From: Enterococcus sp. 9E7_DIV0242
Lineage (GTDB): Bacteria > Bacillota > Bacilli > Lactobacillales > Enterococcaceae
Length of the DNA stretch: 64,000 nucleotides
Reading direction: 5' to 3'
Assembly (NCBI RefSeq): GCF_002140975.2
Contig: NZ_CP147247.1
Coordinates: forward strand, 4,453,001 to 4,517,000
Positions 34,707-45,426 of the stretch are shown here, one piece after another (position 1 is the first letter of the stretch; each line of letters starts with the position of its first letter). Position numbers and translations under genes: made by a program. The notes under the pieces are model-generated. The model had not been told where the DNA came from and did no database searches. It saw nothing but the letters and a program-made list of their open reading frames with translations.

Positions 34707-37700
34707 ATGAATAAAAAATGGATATACAGCTTAATGGCTGTGCTGATTTTTCTACAATATCTGGCACCATTGCCGGCGATTGCAGAAGAGCTAACGAAAG
34801 TAAATGAAGAGTTGACGCTGTCGGGACTTACAGTTACCGGAGAGACAGAAGACACGATTGAACTGAAGCTTGATGGTCAAGCGAAAAATGACCAAAATAT
34901 ACCGATCGACAAACAGTTAACGGTCAATGGTGGAGCGAAGCTGATTGTTCAAAATGGTACGAGCTCAGGAACTATTGCCGGTGCTTATTCGGTAACTGAA
35001 AGTGGTCTTCAATTGTCGCTTCCGGCAAATGCGCAAGGAGATTTTAGTCTGAGTTTTTCCATTGACAGACGATCCGTAGCAAGTGGGGAGTCCTTTGTTC
35101 TAACTGGAAATAATCAGTCTGTTTCAACGACGCTCCCGATTCAAGAAGAAATAAGCTCTTCTAGTTCAGAGGAGATAGAAAGTAATACGACACAAGAGAG
35201 TACCGCAACTAGCGAATCCAGTAGTACCTCTGAAGAAACAAGTACGAGCGAAACGCAGTCAACTGAAACTTCCTCTTCGATTCCGGAAAAGCAAGCAAGA
35301 GCCGATGGCGGAAATGATATTCGAACTTATTTTGATGGTGGTACAGGAACAATACTATCAAGTGCCGACATTACTTTCAGGGACAAAGACGGTAATGTGA
35401 TTACAGGATCGATCCCTGCTGATGCAACAGCTGTTGTTCATTACGATTGGTCAATTCCCGAAGAAATTCGAGATCAGATCCAACCCAATGATCACTTTAC
35501 CTTTTATTTGCCAGAAGGAGTGGAAATTGCGATTCCTCATGTACGTGAGCTTGTTAATGATGATGGAACAATATATGGTGCATATTCTGTTGATTCTACA
35601 GGAAAAGTGACCATGATATTTAATGAGAATGTCACAGATGAGTTTGATATTAAAGGAACTTTTGACTTCTTTACAAACTTTGATTCTGGTGTAATCACAA
35701 CACCAGGGGAGAAAACAATCACATTTCCAGAGGAAGATAACCTACCTCCTGTTGATGTATTTATCAAGCCAACAACAGACACATCAATTGCTAAAGCCGG
35801 GAAGTTTGATAAGACACCGAATCCTGACAGTATTACTTGGACAGTAGATGTTAATCAAGCGATGAATAAATTGAATGATCCTGTTGTGACTGAAACTTGG
35901 CCAGATGGTGTAACACTTGATAAGGATTCAATAAAGGTTTACAAGCTTGTCATGAATCTAGATGGAACAATCAATTCAGTTGGCGAAACATTGACACCCG
36001 ATCAATACACGATAGATGCGAACGGAAATGTGACGATTCTTGGTGAGACATCGGATGCCTACCGCGTGGAATATGTGACGAACGTCAACGATTCAAAAAT
36101 TCCAGTTGCTGGAGGATCTGTGCCGTTCAAAAATCAGGCGAGTCTTTCAGATAAAAATGATCCCACGAAAATTCCAGCAGAAGCAACAGTCACTGCAACT
36201 TATGGGAAATTGATTCAAAAAAGCAGGAATAGCTATGATTCTACAAATCAGCAGTTTAGTTGGACGATCAAATATAACTATGGAGAGAAGGATATCCCGA
36301 AAGCAGATGCAGTGATTACTGATACAATGAGTGACAATATGGAGCTTATCAAGGAATCATTAGTCATCTATCCAATCACCTTTGCCGCAAATGGAAGTGA
36401 GATACAACAAGCGCCGCTTCCTGCTTCTGCTTATACAATTGAACCAAATCCGAATGGTTCCGGTTTTGTTATTAAATTTGCGGATGATATTGACGGAGCG
36501 TATAAAATTACGTATAAAACGCAGGTAGATGGTATTGTCACTGGAACCACTCCTGTTAATAATACAGTGAATGTCGGTACTGGTGAGGGCAGCACAGGTG
36601 GCGGAAATGCAACACAGCAAAATATTATCAAAAGTCTGCGCTCTGTAGACTATACAGATTCAACAGCCGATTGGCGCTTTGTTGTTAACCGAAACCACTA
36701 TACGATGAAAAATCTGACGATCACTGATGTGTTTGATCCGGTTCCAGGTATGGCTCTAGCAAGACCTGATGAAGGTGTAGGTGGTAATTATGAGCTAAAG
36801 ATTACCTCATCAACAGGAAAAGTTTTAACGTTGGGAACAGACTACGAATTGGTGGTCAATAACTATGATGGTAGTAGTGATTATGGTTTTGATATAAAAT
36901 TCATCAATGATTATGCAGAGACGACAGAGTCTTTTACCATTGACTATACAACAAAGTTTGATATTAGTGTGATTGATCCACGAGATCCTGCGAAAGATCA
37001 TTTTCATAATAAAGGAACAGTGAACTGGGTCGATGAGAACAATGATCCACATACCTCATCGGACGAGAAGGATTTTGAGCCAAAGCCGGAGTTCTCCTAC
37101 AATGCAGGAAAAAGCGGAGCATACAATGCACAAACGAAAACGATCACTTGGACTCTTCATACGAATTTAAGTGAAAATCAACTGCATAATGCAACTCTGA
37201 CAGATCCAATCACTGGAAATCAGGAGTATGTGCCGAATTCACTAAAAATCTATTATGGTCATACGAATCCTGATGGTACGGTGGTAAAAGAAAGTGACGA
37301 TTTGGTCAATGATCAGATGGTTACGATTAAACAGCCCAATGAAAATAATAATACTCTATTTTTACAATACCCAAACAATCAAAAAACTTACTATATAGAG
37401 TTTCAGACGACGTTGAAAGATAAAGTCGTCAATGAAGCAAAAACCTATGAAAATATAGCGAACTATATCAATAATGATGTCAGTCGAGATGTTATTGGAC
37501 AGGTTTCGGTGAAAAACGGGGGATCTCACGTTCAAAAAACAGGAGCACAAGATCCAGATGATCCAAATTATGTTTTATGGAATGTGACCATCAACCCAAG
37601 CTTATCTACACTTAGTGATGTTGTTGTCACTGATAAACCTTCTAATAATCAAATTGTGGATCAAGAATCGATCAAGTTATATGGAACAACTGTGGCTGTA

Positions 37701-40700
37701 GATGGTACTGTGACAGTTGATCATACCAATGTATTGACGGAAGGAACTGATTATACAGTAGAGGTGATAACTGACAACGCGACTGGAAATCAACAGTTAG
37801 TAGTCAAACTTGTGAATGAAATCAGTACCGCTTATGTAATGGAATACCGCTCGTTGATCAGTTCTTCTGCTACAGGAAGCACGGATAAAGTGAGCAATCA
37901 GGTCTCTATTACAGGGACAGGATCTGAACAGGTGGAAGATGATACGAATAATGAAGTGACTGTGGAGATTGACCATAGTAGTGGTAGTGCCTCTGGGACA
38001 AAAGGAAAAATTACGCTGCAGAAAACGACAGAAGATCGTGTCGTTATGCCTGGTGTACATTTTGAATTATGGAACTTAGACAAGACACAGCTTCTTCGTG
38101 AAGGGGACATTGACGATAGCGGGTTGATCACCTTTGGGAATTTGAAACTTGGAGATTATCTATTAGTGGAAACGAGCACATTGCCTGGTTATACGATTCC
38201 GGATGATTTGGTAGCTGGACGTAAAATTACCATTTCACAGGCAACTAGTGAAGAAAGAGCTGTGCCGCTTGGCGTCATTAACGAAACTGCAAAAGTTTAT
38301 CTGACAAAAACAGCTTCAGATGAGACAGCTTTGGCAGGCGCGGTCTTCAAATTGGAACAGAAGGTCATTGATATCTGGCAACCGGCTACTGGAAACAGTA
38401 CGTTTACTACAAATGCACAGGGGATACTAGAGATTGAAGAATTGGTTCCGGGCGACTACCGCTTGATTGAAACAAAAGCGCCAGCTGGCTATTTGCTGGA
38501 TGCGACACCAATTGAATTTACAGTAGCGAAAAATGCAGAAAATCAAATTCCGGAAGTTGATTTGACGATGACCAACTATCAAGGGTCGGCAAAATTAGTG
38601 AAAGAATCGGCAGATGGACAACCTTTAGCCAATGCACAATTCAACGTGATCGATTCATCTGGAAAAACAATAAATGCTGATCCGCTAGTTTCTGATGCAT
38701 CGGGTGTTGTAACGATTAATAATCTGGCACCAGGCGACTATAAGTTTGTGGAAATAAAAGCACCGACCGGTTATATTTTGAATCAGCAAGAATATTCATT
38801 TACTATTGCCGATGAGGCGGTAGGGGAACCGGCGCAAGTCGATGTTGGAACTGCGACAAATTATCAAGGGTCAGCTGTTCTTCAGAAGAACGATCGATCT
38901 GGTAGTGGTTTGTCTGGGGCACAATTTGATATATATGATGCTACGGATACAAAAATCACAGCAGCACCATTGGTTTCAGATACCGACGGTAAAGTGACGA
39001 TCGATGAGCTGGCACCGGGCTCTTATTACTTCAAGGAAGTCAAAGCACCGGATGGTTATGTTCTAAATACACAGACCTACGACTTTACTGTTCCGGAAGC
39101 AACGACTGGCGAATTGCCAACAATTAATGTCGGTGAAGCAGTAAACTATAAAGGAAATGCGGAATTAACGAAAGTAAATAGTCAAGGGGAGCTTTTGGCA
39201 GGCGCAGAGTTTTCTGTATACGATAAAAACAATCAGCTGATAAAGGATAAGCTCACCTCTGATGAACAAGGGCGGGTTCAAATCGCTGATTTGGCTCCTG
39301 GTGACTATAAATTTGTAGAAACAAAAGCACCAACTGGATATATTCTGAACCAGCAAGAATACCCTTTTACTGTTAAAGATGAGGCTGATGGACAACCTGA
39401 ATTGGTTGACGTTGGCAAGGCTGTGAATTATCAAGGGTCAGCTGTTCTTCAAAAGAATGACCGATCTGGTGATGGTTTGGTAGGAGCAGGCTTCGATGTA
39501 TATGACGCTACTGATAAAAAAATCACAGCGACACCTCTTCTTTCAGATGCTACTGGTAAAGTGACGATCGATAAGCTGGCACCGGGTTCTTATTACTTCA
39601 AAGAAGCCAAAGCACCGGATGATTATATTCTAAATACGCAAACCTATGCCTTTACTGTTCCAGAAACAAACAATGGCGAATTGGCGACAATCAATGTCGG
39701 TGAGGCAGTGAATTATAAGGGGAGTGCTCAATTAACGAAAAGAAATAGTCAAGGAGAGCTTTTGTCAGGAGCAGAATTTTCTGTATATGATGAAAAGGAT
39801 CAGTTAATACAAGAAAAAATCATTTCTGATGAGCAAGGGTTGATTCGGATTAGCGAACTTGCGCCAGGCAACTACAAGTTTGTAGAAACCAAGGCACCAA
39901 CCGGCTACATTTTGAATCAACAAGAATACCCATTTACAATTGTGGGTGAGGCTGCAGGTGAATTAGAGCAAGTGGCTGTCGGTACTGCTATAAATTATCA
40001 AGGCTCGGCCGTCCTTCAAAAGAACGATCGATCTGGTAATGGATTATCAGGAGCGCAATTTGATGTATACGACGCTACGGACAAAAAAATCACAACGACA
40101 CCATTATCATCAGATACTACTGGTAAAGTGACGATCGATAAGCTGGCACCCGGTTCTTATTACTTTAAGGAGGTAAAAGCACCTGAGGGGTACATCTTAA
40201 ATACACAGACTTACGACTTTATTGTTCCGGAAACAGCTACTGGTGAATTGCCAACAATCAATGTCGGTGAGGCAGTAAACTATAAAGGCAGTGCGGAACT
40301 AACCAAAATAAATGGCCAAGGGGAGCTTTTATCAGGCGCGGAATTTTCTGTATACGATGAAAACAATCAGCTGATACAGGATAAACTCGTATCGAATGCA
40401 CAAGGGCTGGTTCGTATTACTGATTTGGCGCCAGGTAGATATTACTTCAAAGAAACAAAAGCACCAGTAGATGATGAAGGAAAAGACTACGTTATCAATG
40501 ATTATCCTGTTTTCTTCACGGTTTCAGGAACTGCAGAAGGTGAACCAGAGATATTGGGCTTGGGTAACTTCCAAAACTTCAAAGGAAAAATTTCACTGAC
40601 TAAAGAAGGTGAAGCTGCTCAAACAATTGCGGGAGCGGAATTCACGATTTATCGAGCAGATGACCAAAATCAAGAAGTAGCTGAACGAGTGGTTACAGTA

Positions 40701-42014
40701 GACGAAAGTGGAGAAATCGATATTAGTAATTTACGTCCGGGCAGCTACAAAATTGTTGAAACCAAAGCACCAATCGGATATATCATCAATACACAGCCGA
40801 TTTACTTTGTTATTCAAGAGGATTCAGAAACAGAACCTGTAGTAGATCCTGTGACTGTACCAAACTATCAGATCTCCATTGTTGCTTACAAATTGGATGG
40901 GGATTCGAATGAACCTGTCAGAGGACTTGCTGGCGCAGAGTTTGTTGTTCTGAATGGTGATGGAACGCCATTGGATGAAACCCAAAAAATTTATGATGCC
41001 AATGGAGAAGAAATCACAGAAAATAATAAATTGACCTCCGACGAAAATGGTCGGGTATATGCATCTGGAACGGCAGCAGGAACGTTCCAATTGGTAGAAA
41101 CAAAAGCACCTGAAGGCTACATTCTAGATACCACACCGATTTTCTTTACTGTAGAAAACCAAGCCGGGAAGCCAGAAAATATTCAATTGTCTTTAGGTGA
41201 TATCAATAACTATAAGGGCAAGTTTTCAATTGAAAAAGTCAATGAAGAAGGAAAGCTTCTAAGTGGCGGGGTATTCCATATTGAAAATGAAAATGGTGAG
41301 AAACAAACCGTTACTGATTTATTAGGAAATCCTGTGACTGAGCTTTCTGCCAATGACAAAGGCCTGATTGCGGGTGGAGGATTAGCACCAGGCGCCTATA
41401 CACTTGTAGAAGATGAAGCACCAGAAGGATATATCATCAACACGACGCCTCTTTCCTTTACTATTGCATCGGAAGTTACAGGGGAACTGACGACTGAAAA
41501 TGGTGGGGTATTTAATGGACAGTTTGTGAACTACACAGGTTCAGCTCAACTAATCAAGGTAGATGACAAGAATCAACCCTTATCGGGGGCTGAATTCACA
41601 ATGTATGATAGCACGGGTACGGAGATACAAACAGTGGTATCAGATAGCTCTGGTAAAGTGACTGTGACTGACTTAGCACCTGGTAGCTATGAATTAAGGG
41701 AAAGCAAAGCGCCGGAAGGCTATCAATTAAGCGACAAATCGGTGTCATTCACTGTTTCAAAAGAGGCATCTGATAAACCGATGCAGCTTGAGCTGGGGAA
41801 TTATGTGAACAACAAGGTTCCGGAAGTTCCTAAGACGCCGAACACACCGAATACACCGGGAACACCGCCAGAAACACCACCTAGTGTAACACCAAAAGGT
41901 TGGTTGGCAATGTTCAATTCACAGGTGAATTATCTTTGGATCTATGCGGGCATTGTTGTTGTACTCGTTACTTCGGGTATGTTAATCAAGCGGAGTAGAA
42001 AAACTAGGAAATAG
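34707..42014 (+). CDS. Giant SpaA/Cna_B-repeat adhesin without LPXTG motif
   Basis: This 2435-residue protein has a signal peptide (1-27, AIAEE), a Ser/Thr-rich stretch (about 145-195), about five collagen-binding-like domains (about 205-1095; recurring ITWTVDVNQ, FSWTIKYNYG, ITWTLHTNL, VLWNVTINP motifs), then 13 SpaA/Cna_B-like modules (about 1100-2370) each ending in a pattern such as FVETKAPTGYIL. A Pro/Thr-rich spacer (PKTPNTPNTPGTPPETPP), a final membrane helix (about 2407-2428) and a basic tail (KRSRKTRK) close it. Cna_B modules form self-made isopeptide bonds. No LPXTG is present; the nearest string is VPKTPN. It may be held in the membrane by its C-terminal helix. It is monocistronic. 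Confidence 0.92.
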   Translation: MNKKWIYSLMAVLIFLQYLAPLPAIAEELTKVNEELTLSGLTVTGETEDTIELKLDGQAKNDQNIPIDKQLTVNGGAKLIVQNGTSSGTIAGAYSVTESGLQLSLPANAQGDFSLSFSIDRRSVASGESFVLTGNNQSVSTTLPIQEEISSSSSEEIESNTTQESTATSESSSTSEETSTSETQSTETSSSIPEKQARADGGNDIRTYFDGGTGTILSSADITFRDKDGNVITGSIPADATAVVHYDWSIPEEIRDQIQPNDHFTFYLPEGVEIAIPHVRELVNDDGTIYGAYSVDSTGKVTMIFNENVTDEFDIKGTFDFFTNFDSGVITTPGEKTITFPEEDNLPPVDVFIKPTTDTSIAKAGKFDKTPNPDSITWTVDVNQAMNKLNDPVVTETWPDGVTLDKDSIKVYKLVMNLDGTINSVGETLTPDQYTIDANGNVTILGETSDAYRVEYVTNVNDSKIPVAGGSVPFKNQASLSDKNDPTKIPAEATVTATYGKLIQKSRNSYDSTNQQFSWTIKYNYGEKDIPKADAVITDTMSDNMELIKESLVIYPITFAANGSEIQQAPLPASAYTIEPNPNGSGFVIKFADDIDGAYKITYKTQVDGIVTGTTPVNNTVNVGTGEGSTGGGNATQQNIIKSLRSVDYTDSTADWRFVVNRNHYTMKNLTITDVFDPVPGMALARPDEGVGGNYELKITSSTGKVLTLGTDYELVVNNYDGSSDYGFDIKFINDYAETTESFTIDYTTKFDISVIDPRDPAKDHFHNKGTVNWVDENNDPHTSSDEKDFEPKPEFSYNAGKSGAYNAQTKTITWTLHTNLSENQLHNATLTDPITGNQEYVPNSLKIYYGHTNPDGTVVKESDDLVNDQMVTIKQPNENNNTLFLQYPNNQKTYYIEFQTTLKDKVVNEAKTYENIANYINNDVSRDVIGQVSVKNGGSHVQKTGAQDPDDPNYVLWNVTINPSLSTLSDVVVTDKPSNNQIVDQESIKLYGTTVAVDGTVTVDHTNVLTEGTDYTVEVITDNATGNQQLVVKLVNEISTAYVMEYRSLISSSATGSTDKVSNQVSITGTGSEQVEDDTNNEVTVEIDHSSGSASGTKGKITLQKTTEDRVVMPGVHFELWNLDKTQLLREGDIDDSGLITFGNLKLGDYLLVETSTLPGYTIPDDLVAGRKITISQATSEERAVPLGVINETAKVYLTKTASDETALAGAVFKLEQKVIDIWQPATGNSTFTTNAQGILEIEELVPGDYRLIETKAPAGYLLDATPIEFTVAKNAENQIPEVDLTMTNYQGSAKLVKESADGQPLANAQFNVIDSSGKTINADPLVSDASGVVTINNLAPGDYKFVEIKAPTGYILNQQEYSFTIADEAVGEPAQVDVGTATNYQGSAVLQKNDRSGSGLSGAQFDIYDATDTKITAAPLVSDTDGKVTIDELAPGSYYFKEVKAPDGYVLNTQTYDFTVPEATTGELPTINVGEAVNYKGNAELTKVNSQGELLAGAEFSVYDKNNQLIKDKLTSDEQGRVQIADLAPGDYKFVETKAPTGYILNQQEYPFTVKDEADGQPELVDVGKAVNYQGSAVLQKNDRSGDGLVGAGFDVYDATDKKITATPLLSDATGKVTIDKLAPGSYYFKEAKAPDDYILNTQTYAFTVPETNNGELATINVGEAVNYKGSAQLTKRNSQGELLSGAEFSVYDEKDQLIQEKIISDEQGLIRISELAPGNYKFVETKAPTGYILNQQEYPFTIVGEAAGELEQVAVGTAINYQGSAVLQKNDRSGNGLSGAQFDVYDATDKKITTTPLSSDTTGKVTIDKLAPGSYYFKEVKAPEGYILNTQTYDFIVPETATGELPTINVGEAVNYKGSAELTKINGQGELLSGAEFSVYDENNQLIQDKLVSNAQGLVRITDLAPGRYYFKETKAPVDDEGKDYVINDYPVFFTVSGTAEGEPEILGLGNFQNFKGKISLTKEGEAAQTIAGAEFTIYRADDQNQEVAERVVTVDESGEIDISNLRPGSYKIVETKAPIGYIINTQPIYFVIQEDSETEPVVDPVTVPNYQISIVAYKLDGDSNEPVRGLAGAEFVVLNGDGTPLDETQKIYDANGEEITENNKLTSDENGRVYASGTAAGTFQLVETKAPEGYILDTTPIFFTVENQAGKPENIQLSLGDINNYKGKFSIEKVNEEGKLLSGGVFHIENENGEKQTVTDLLGNPVTELSANDKGLIAGGGLAPGAYTLVEDEAPEGYIINTTPLSFTIASEVTGELTTENGGVFNGQFVNYTGSAQLIKVDDKNQPLSGAEFTMYDSTGTEIQTVVSDSSGKVTVTDLAPGSYELRESKAPEGYQLSDKSVSFTVSKEASDKPMQLELGNYVNNKVPEVPKTPNTPNTPGTPPETPPSVTPKGWLAMFNSQVNYLWIYAGIVVVLVTSGMLIKRSRKTRK
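38861..40561 (+). repeat. 567-bp super-repeat (189 residues) within the adhesin
   Basis: TTATCAAGG..TC..C recurs at 38861, 39428 and 39995, exactly 567 bp apart. Each unit encodes two SpaA modules (one NDRSGxGL type, one NSQGELL type). Copies differ mostly at silent or conservative sites; the last half-unit diverges after VDDEGKDYV. Confidence 0.9.
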
Positions 42015-42042
42015 GATTTGAGTTGAGGTTTTAGGTGTATAG

Positions 42043-42080
42043 AAGAGTGTGGGATAGAGTTATGTCCCACACTCTTTTTT
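42043..42080 (+). terminator. Terminator of the adhesin gene
   Basis: AAGAGTGTGGGA / TCCCACACTCTT stem with a 10-nt loop and a T-run following. It sits 29 bp after the adhesin stop codon. Confidence 0.88.
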
Positions 42081-42258
42081 CGTACTACGACTGAACGTTT
42101 TTGTCTGAAGTTGTTTTTTTTGATGAGGTGGAAGCATTTCTTCAGTAGCTGATTCACGTCGATCCTTGGGCTTTCCCAGCTTTAGCTGCAGCAGTGATAA
42201 GATCAAAAGAAAATCATCGAATAGTCTGCCTATTTGGCAAGATTTCTTTAGCGTTGAA

Positions 42259-42267
42259 TGCTATAAT
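42259..42267 (+). promoter_or_regulatory. Extended -10 promoter before trmK
   Basis: TGCTATAAT is an extended -10 box with a consensus hexamer 21 bp before ATG 42289. No clear -35 is seen, as expected for extended -10 promoters. Confidence 0.55.
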
Positions 42268-42288
42268 ATGCTGTGGAGGAATCAAGAT

Positions 42289-42999
42289 ATGAATGAAAAT
42301 CAATTATCAAAACGTTTAGAACGCGTTGGTGAGCTAATACCATCTGGCAGTCGTCTGGCAGATATCGGTTCCGATCACGCGTATTTACCTGTAGCACTTA
42401 TGCTTCAAGGAAAAATAGAGTTTGCAGTGGCGGGCGAAGTCGTAAAAGGTCCGTATGACTCTGCTGAAAAACAAGTTCGAAAAAATGGCTTGAGTGAAAA
42501 AATAACTGTTCGATTAGCAGATGGTATGGAAGCTGTTACTGCTGAGGATCATATCACGGCTGTTTCCATCTGTGGAATGGGCGGAATACTGATTCGAGAC
42601 ATCCTCGAAAAAGGAAGAGTGACAGAGCATTTATCTGGGCAGGAAGTACTTATTCTTCAACCGAATGTTGGGGAACCTATGTTGAGAAGCTGGTTAATGA
42701 CACAGAGCTATACGATTATTGCCGAAGATATTCTGGAAGAAAATCAAAAAATTTATGAAATCATTTGCGCGGAGAAGAAAGCGAGTCCAGCAAATTATAC
42801 AGAAGAGGAGCTGACTTTCGGTCCGTTGCTGCTTCAAAAAAAAGGGATCGTATTTACTAAGAAATGGCAACGTGAGTTGAAACAACGAAGGAATGTTGTG
42901 GAGCAGTTGAAAAAATCAAAAGCAGACCAACAGCAAAAAATTGCTGCGTTGGAGCAGGAAATCAAGAAAATCGAGGAGGTATTGAAAGGTGAGTATTAG
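42289..42999 (+). CDS. trmK: tRNA (adenine(22)-N(1))-methyltransferase
   Basis: ATG 42289 (MNENQLSKRLERVGELI) after SD GGAGGA is chosen, not the longer frame from 42166. The 236-residue SAM-dependent enzyme has the motif I variant LADIGSDHAYLPVAL, the acidic/VAGEV motif, the SICGMGG active segment and a C-terminal coiled coil (about 195-236). It methylates A22 in tRNA. It overlaps the Nif3-like gene by 11 bp, the usual Firmicutes arrangement. Confidence 0.94.
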   Translation: MNENQLSKRLERVGELIPSGSRLADIGSDHAYLPVALMLQGKIEFAVAGEVVKGPYDSAEKQVRKNGLSEKITVRLADGMEAVTAEDHITAVSICGMGGILIRDILEKGRVTEHLSGQEVLILQPNVGEPMLRSWLMTQSYTIIAEDILEENQKIYEIICAEKKASPANYTEEELTFGPLLLQKKGIVFTKKWQRELKQRRNVVEQLKKSKADQQQKIAALEQEIKKIEEVLKGEY

Positions 43000-44107
43000 C
43001 GGAAATACCTTTATTGAAAAATTTGAAAGCTATTGCCCTCAATGGCTGGCTGAATCGGGTGATCCAGTTGGACTTCATATAGGAACACTGAACAAAGAAA
43101 TGAAAACAATCATGGTCACCTTAGATGTTCGACCAGAAGTTGTTGCTGAAGCTATTGAGAAAAAAGTCGATTTGATCATTGCGAAGCATCCACCGATTTT
43201 CCGACCGGCAAAGCGATTAGATACGGATCAACCTCAAACGAAAATGTATGCAGAACTTCTGAAAAACGATATTGCTGTCTTTGCAGCACATACGAATTTA
43301 GATATCATCGAAAACGGCTTGAATGACTGGTTTTGCGACTATTTAGGTATTCATGACACCACTTATTTAACGAAAACACACACCGTACCCTATAAAAAAT
43401 TAGCGGTGTTTGTTCCGGTTGATGACGCTAGTGAAATGCGGGCCGCGTTGGGAGAAGCAGGTGCCGGGACGCAAGGTGATTACAGAAATACCAGTTACTC
43501 TTTGATCGGCACCGGTCGATTTACACCAGTTGCCGGAGCAAATCCAGCAATTGGGACCCTTGATAAGGAAGAACAAGTTCAAGAGGCGAAGATCGAAGTG
43601 ATTTTTCCTGAAACCTTGGAAAAAGCAGTGCTGTCTGCGATGTTAGCAGCACATCCTTATGAAGAACCGGCATTTGATGTCTATACGATCGATAATTTAA
43701 AAAAGGAGTATGGTTTGGGAAGAATTGGTGATTTGGCCGAACCTGTGAAGCTCTCTACTTTTGTTGAGAAAGTCAAACAAACCTTTTCATTGGAGGGCTT
43801 ACGATTGGTCGCTGAGGATGAAGAAAAGGAAATCCAGCGCGTAGCAATTTGCGGTGGCAGCGGTGAGAAGTTTTATAAAGATGCATTGGGGAAAGGTGCC
43901 GATGTTTATATTACTGGTGATGTCTATTATCATACGGCACATGATATGGAAGCAGAAGGCCTGACCGTGATCGATCCGGGCCATCATATTGAAGAATTGT
44001 GTATGCCTGAGTTGGTCAAACTATTCAATCAATGGAAAAAGGTCTATAATTGGGATGTAACGTTTATACAGTCTGAAACAAATACGAATCCATTTAAATT
44101 TAGATAG
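42989..44107 (+). CDS. Nif3-like dinuclear metal centre hexameric protein (YqfO-like)
   Basis: The 372-residue protein uses GTG 42989 after GAGGAGGT. Metal-binding residues are seen in [16 protein letters not shown], and the C-terminal GHHIEELC, plus an inserted CutA1/PII-like domain (about 130-230) as in YqfO. Members are hexameric with a central cavity; their cellular role is debated (GTP cyclohydrolase I type 2 annotation is common but doubtful). Coupled translation with trmK. Confidence 0.93.
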   Translation: MSISGNTFIEKFESYCPQWLAESGDPVGLHIGTLNKEMKTIMVTLDVRPEVVAEAIEKKVDLIIAKHPPIFRPAKRLDTDQPQTKMYAELLKNDIAVFAAHTNLDIIENGLNDWFCDYLGIHDTTYLTKTHTVPYKKLAVFVPVDDASEMRAALGEAGAGTQGDYRNTSYSLIGTGRFTPVAGANPAIGTLDKEEQVQEAKIEVIFPETLEKAVLSAMLAAHPYEEPAFDVYTIDNLKKEYGLGRIGDLAEPVKLSTFVEKVKQTFSLEGLRLVAEDEEKEIQRVAICGGSGEKFYKDALGKGADVYITGDVYYHTAHDMEAEGLTVIDPGHHIEELCMPELVKLFNQWKKVYNWDVTFIQSETNTNPFKFR

Positions 44108-44118
44108 GAGTAATTAAG

Positions 44119-45348
44119 ATGTACGAAAATTTATTGCCTCGATTTTTAAGCTATGTAAAAACAGAAACTCGGTCAAACCCAAAGAGCACGACCACTCCCT
44201 CAACAGAAACGCAGATTGCTTTTGCGCAGACACTGAAAAAGGAATTGGAAGAGTTGGGGATGTCTGATGTTTTCTATAATGAAAGCAACGGTTTTGTTAT
44301 CGCGACATTGCCGGCGAATACGGAGAAGTCTGTGCGCACGATTGGCTTTATCGCTCATATGGACACAGCCGATTTCAATGCAGAAAATGTTCATCCGCAA
44401 ATCGTGGAAAACTACGATGGGGAGTCAACAATCAAGCTAGACAAGGATGGCAAGTACACATTAAATACTAAGGACTTTCCAAATTTAAAAAATTATGCTG
44501 GGCAAACATTGATTACAACGGATGGAACAACACTTCTAGGTGCTGATGATAAATCAGGAATTGCTGAAATCATGACAGCTATGGAGATTCTTATTAAGAA
44601 TCCATCGATTGAACATGGCACGATTCGTGTTGCTTTTGGTCCGGATGAAGAAATCGGCGTAGGTGCGGATAAATTTGATGTTGCACAATTCAATGTTGAT
44701 TTTGCATACACTATGGATGGTGGTCCAGTTGGCGAATTGCAGTATGAGACATTCAATGCTGCACAAGCAGAAATCACTTTTTATGGAAAGAATGTGCATC
44801 CGGGAACGGCTAAAAATACAATGATCAATGCACTGCAATTGGCGAATGATTTTCATAATCTGTTGCCGGCAGATGAGGTTCCGGAAAAAACAGAGGGCTA
44901 TGAAGGATTTTTCCACTTGTTCTCTTTAGCTGGGACACCGGAAGAAGCATCGGCAACGTACATCATTCGAGATCACGATAAAAGTAAATTTGAAGAACGT
45001 AAACAGCAAATCACAGATATCCAAGAGAAGATGAATGCAGCGTTTGATCAAGAACGGATTGCTGTGAATATGTTCGATCAGTATTATAATATGAAAGAGA
45101 TCATTGAGAAGGATATGAGCATTGTTGAATTAGCTAAAAATGCCATGATCGCTTTGAGTATCAAGCCATTGATCGAACCGATTCGTGGTGGAACGGATGG
45201 TTCTAAAATTTCTTATTTAGGAACACCAACGCCCAATATTTTTGCTGGTGGCGAAAATATGCATGGCCGTTTTGAGTTTGTTTCCTTACAAGCGATGGAA
45301 AAAGCGACAGATGTGATTGTGAAGATCGCTGAGTTAAACGCAAAATAA
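44119..45348 (+). CDS. pepT: Peptidase T (tripeptide aminopeptidase)
   Basis: The 409-residue M20 family enzyme releases N-terminal residues from tripeptides using two zinc ions. Metal and catalytic signs: [10 protein letters not shown] (His-Asp), [37 protein letters not shown], and [16 protein letters not shown] near the end. SD AGGAGTAA precedes ATG 44119. It is 11 bp after the Nif3-like gene, so the three genes can share a transcript, ended by the hairpin at 45365. Confidence 0.97.
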   Translation: MYENLLPRFLSYVKTETRSNPKSTTTPSTETQIAFAQTLKKELEELGMSDVFYNESNGFVIATLPANTEKSVRTIGFIAHMDTADFNAENVHPQIVENYDGESTIKLDKDGKYTLNTKDFPNLKNYAGQTLITTDGTTLLGADDKSGIAEIMTAMEILIKNPSIEHGTIRVAFGPDEEIGVGADKFDVAQFNVDFAYTMDGGPVGELQYETFNAAQAEITFYGKNVHPGTAKNTMINALQLANDFHNLLPADEVPEKTEGYEGFFHLFSLAGTPEEASATYIIRDHDKSKFEERKQQITDIQEKMNAAFDQERIAVNMFDQYYNMKEIIEKDMSIVELAKNAMIALSIKPLIEPIRGGTDGSKISYLGTPTPNIFAGGENMHGRFEFVSLQAMEKATDVIVKIAELNAK

Positions 45349-45364
45349 TTTGAAACATAGAGAT

Positions 45365-45408
45365 AGGCTGGAGCTGACTGATTTGGATTGCTCCAGCCTG
45401 CCCTTTTT
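45365..45408 (+). terminator. Terminator of the trmK-pepT unit
   Basis: AGGCTGGAGC / GCTCCAGCCT stem with a 15-nt loop followed by GCCCTTTTTC. It ends 19 bp before the next start. Confidence 0.85.
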
Positions 45409-45426
45409 CTGAGAGGAGAGAGTCAT

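Noticed and set aside
38861..40561. Regular repeats that could suggest a CRISPR array
   Set aside because: The unit is 567 bp and codes for SpaA modules in frame; there are no short repeats with unique spacers and no cas genes.
41821..41880. VPKTPN as a degenerate LPXTG motif in the adhesin
   Set aside because: It lacks the conserved Leu-Pro-x-Thr-Gly and is ~40 residues from the membrane helix instead of directly before it.
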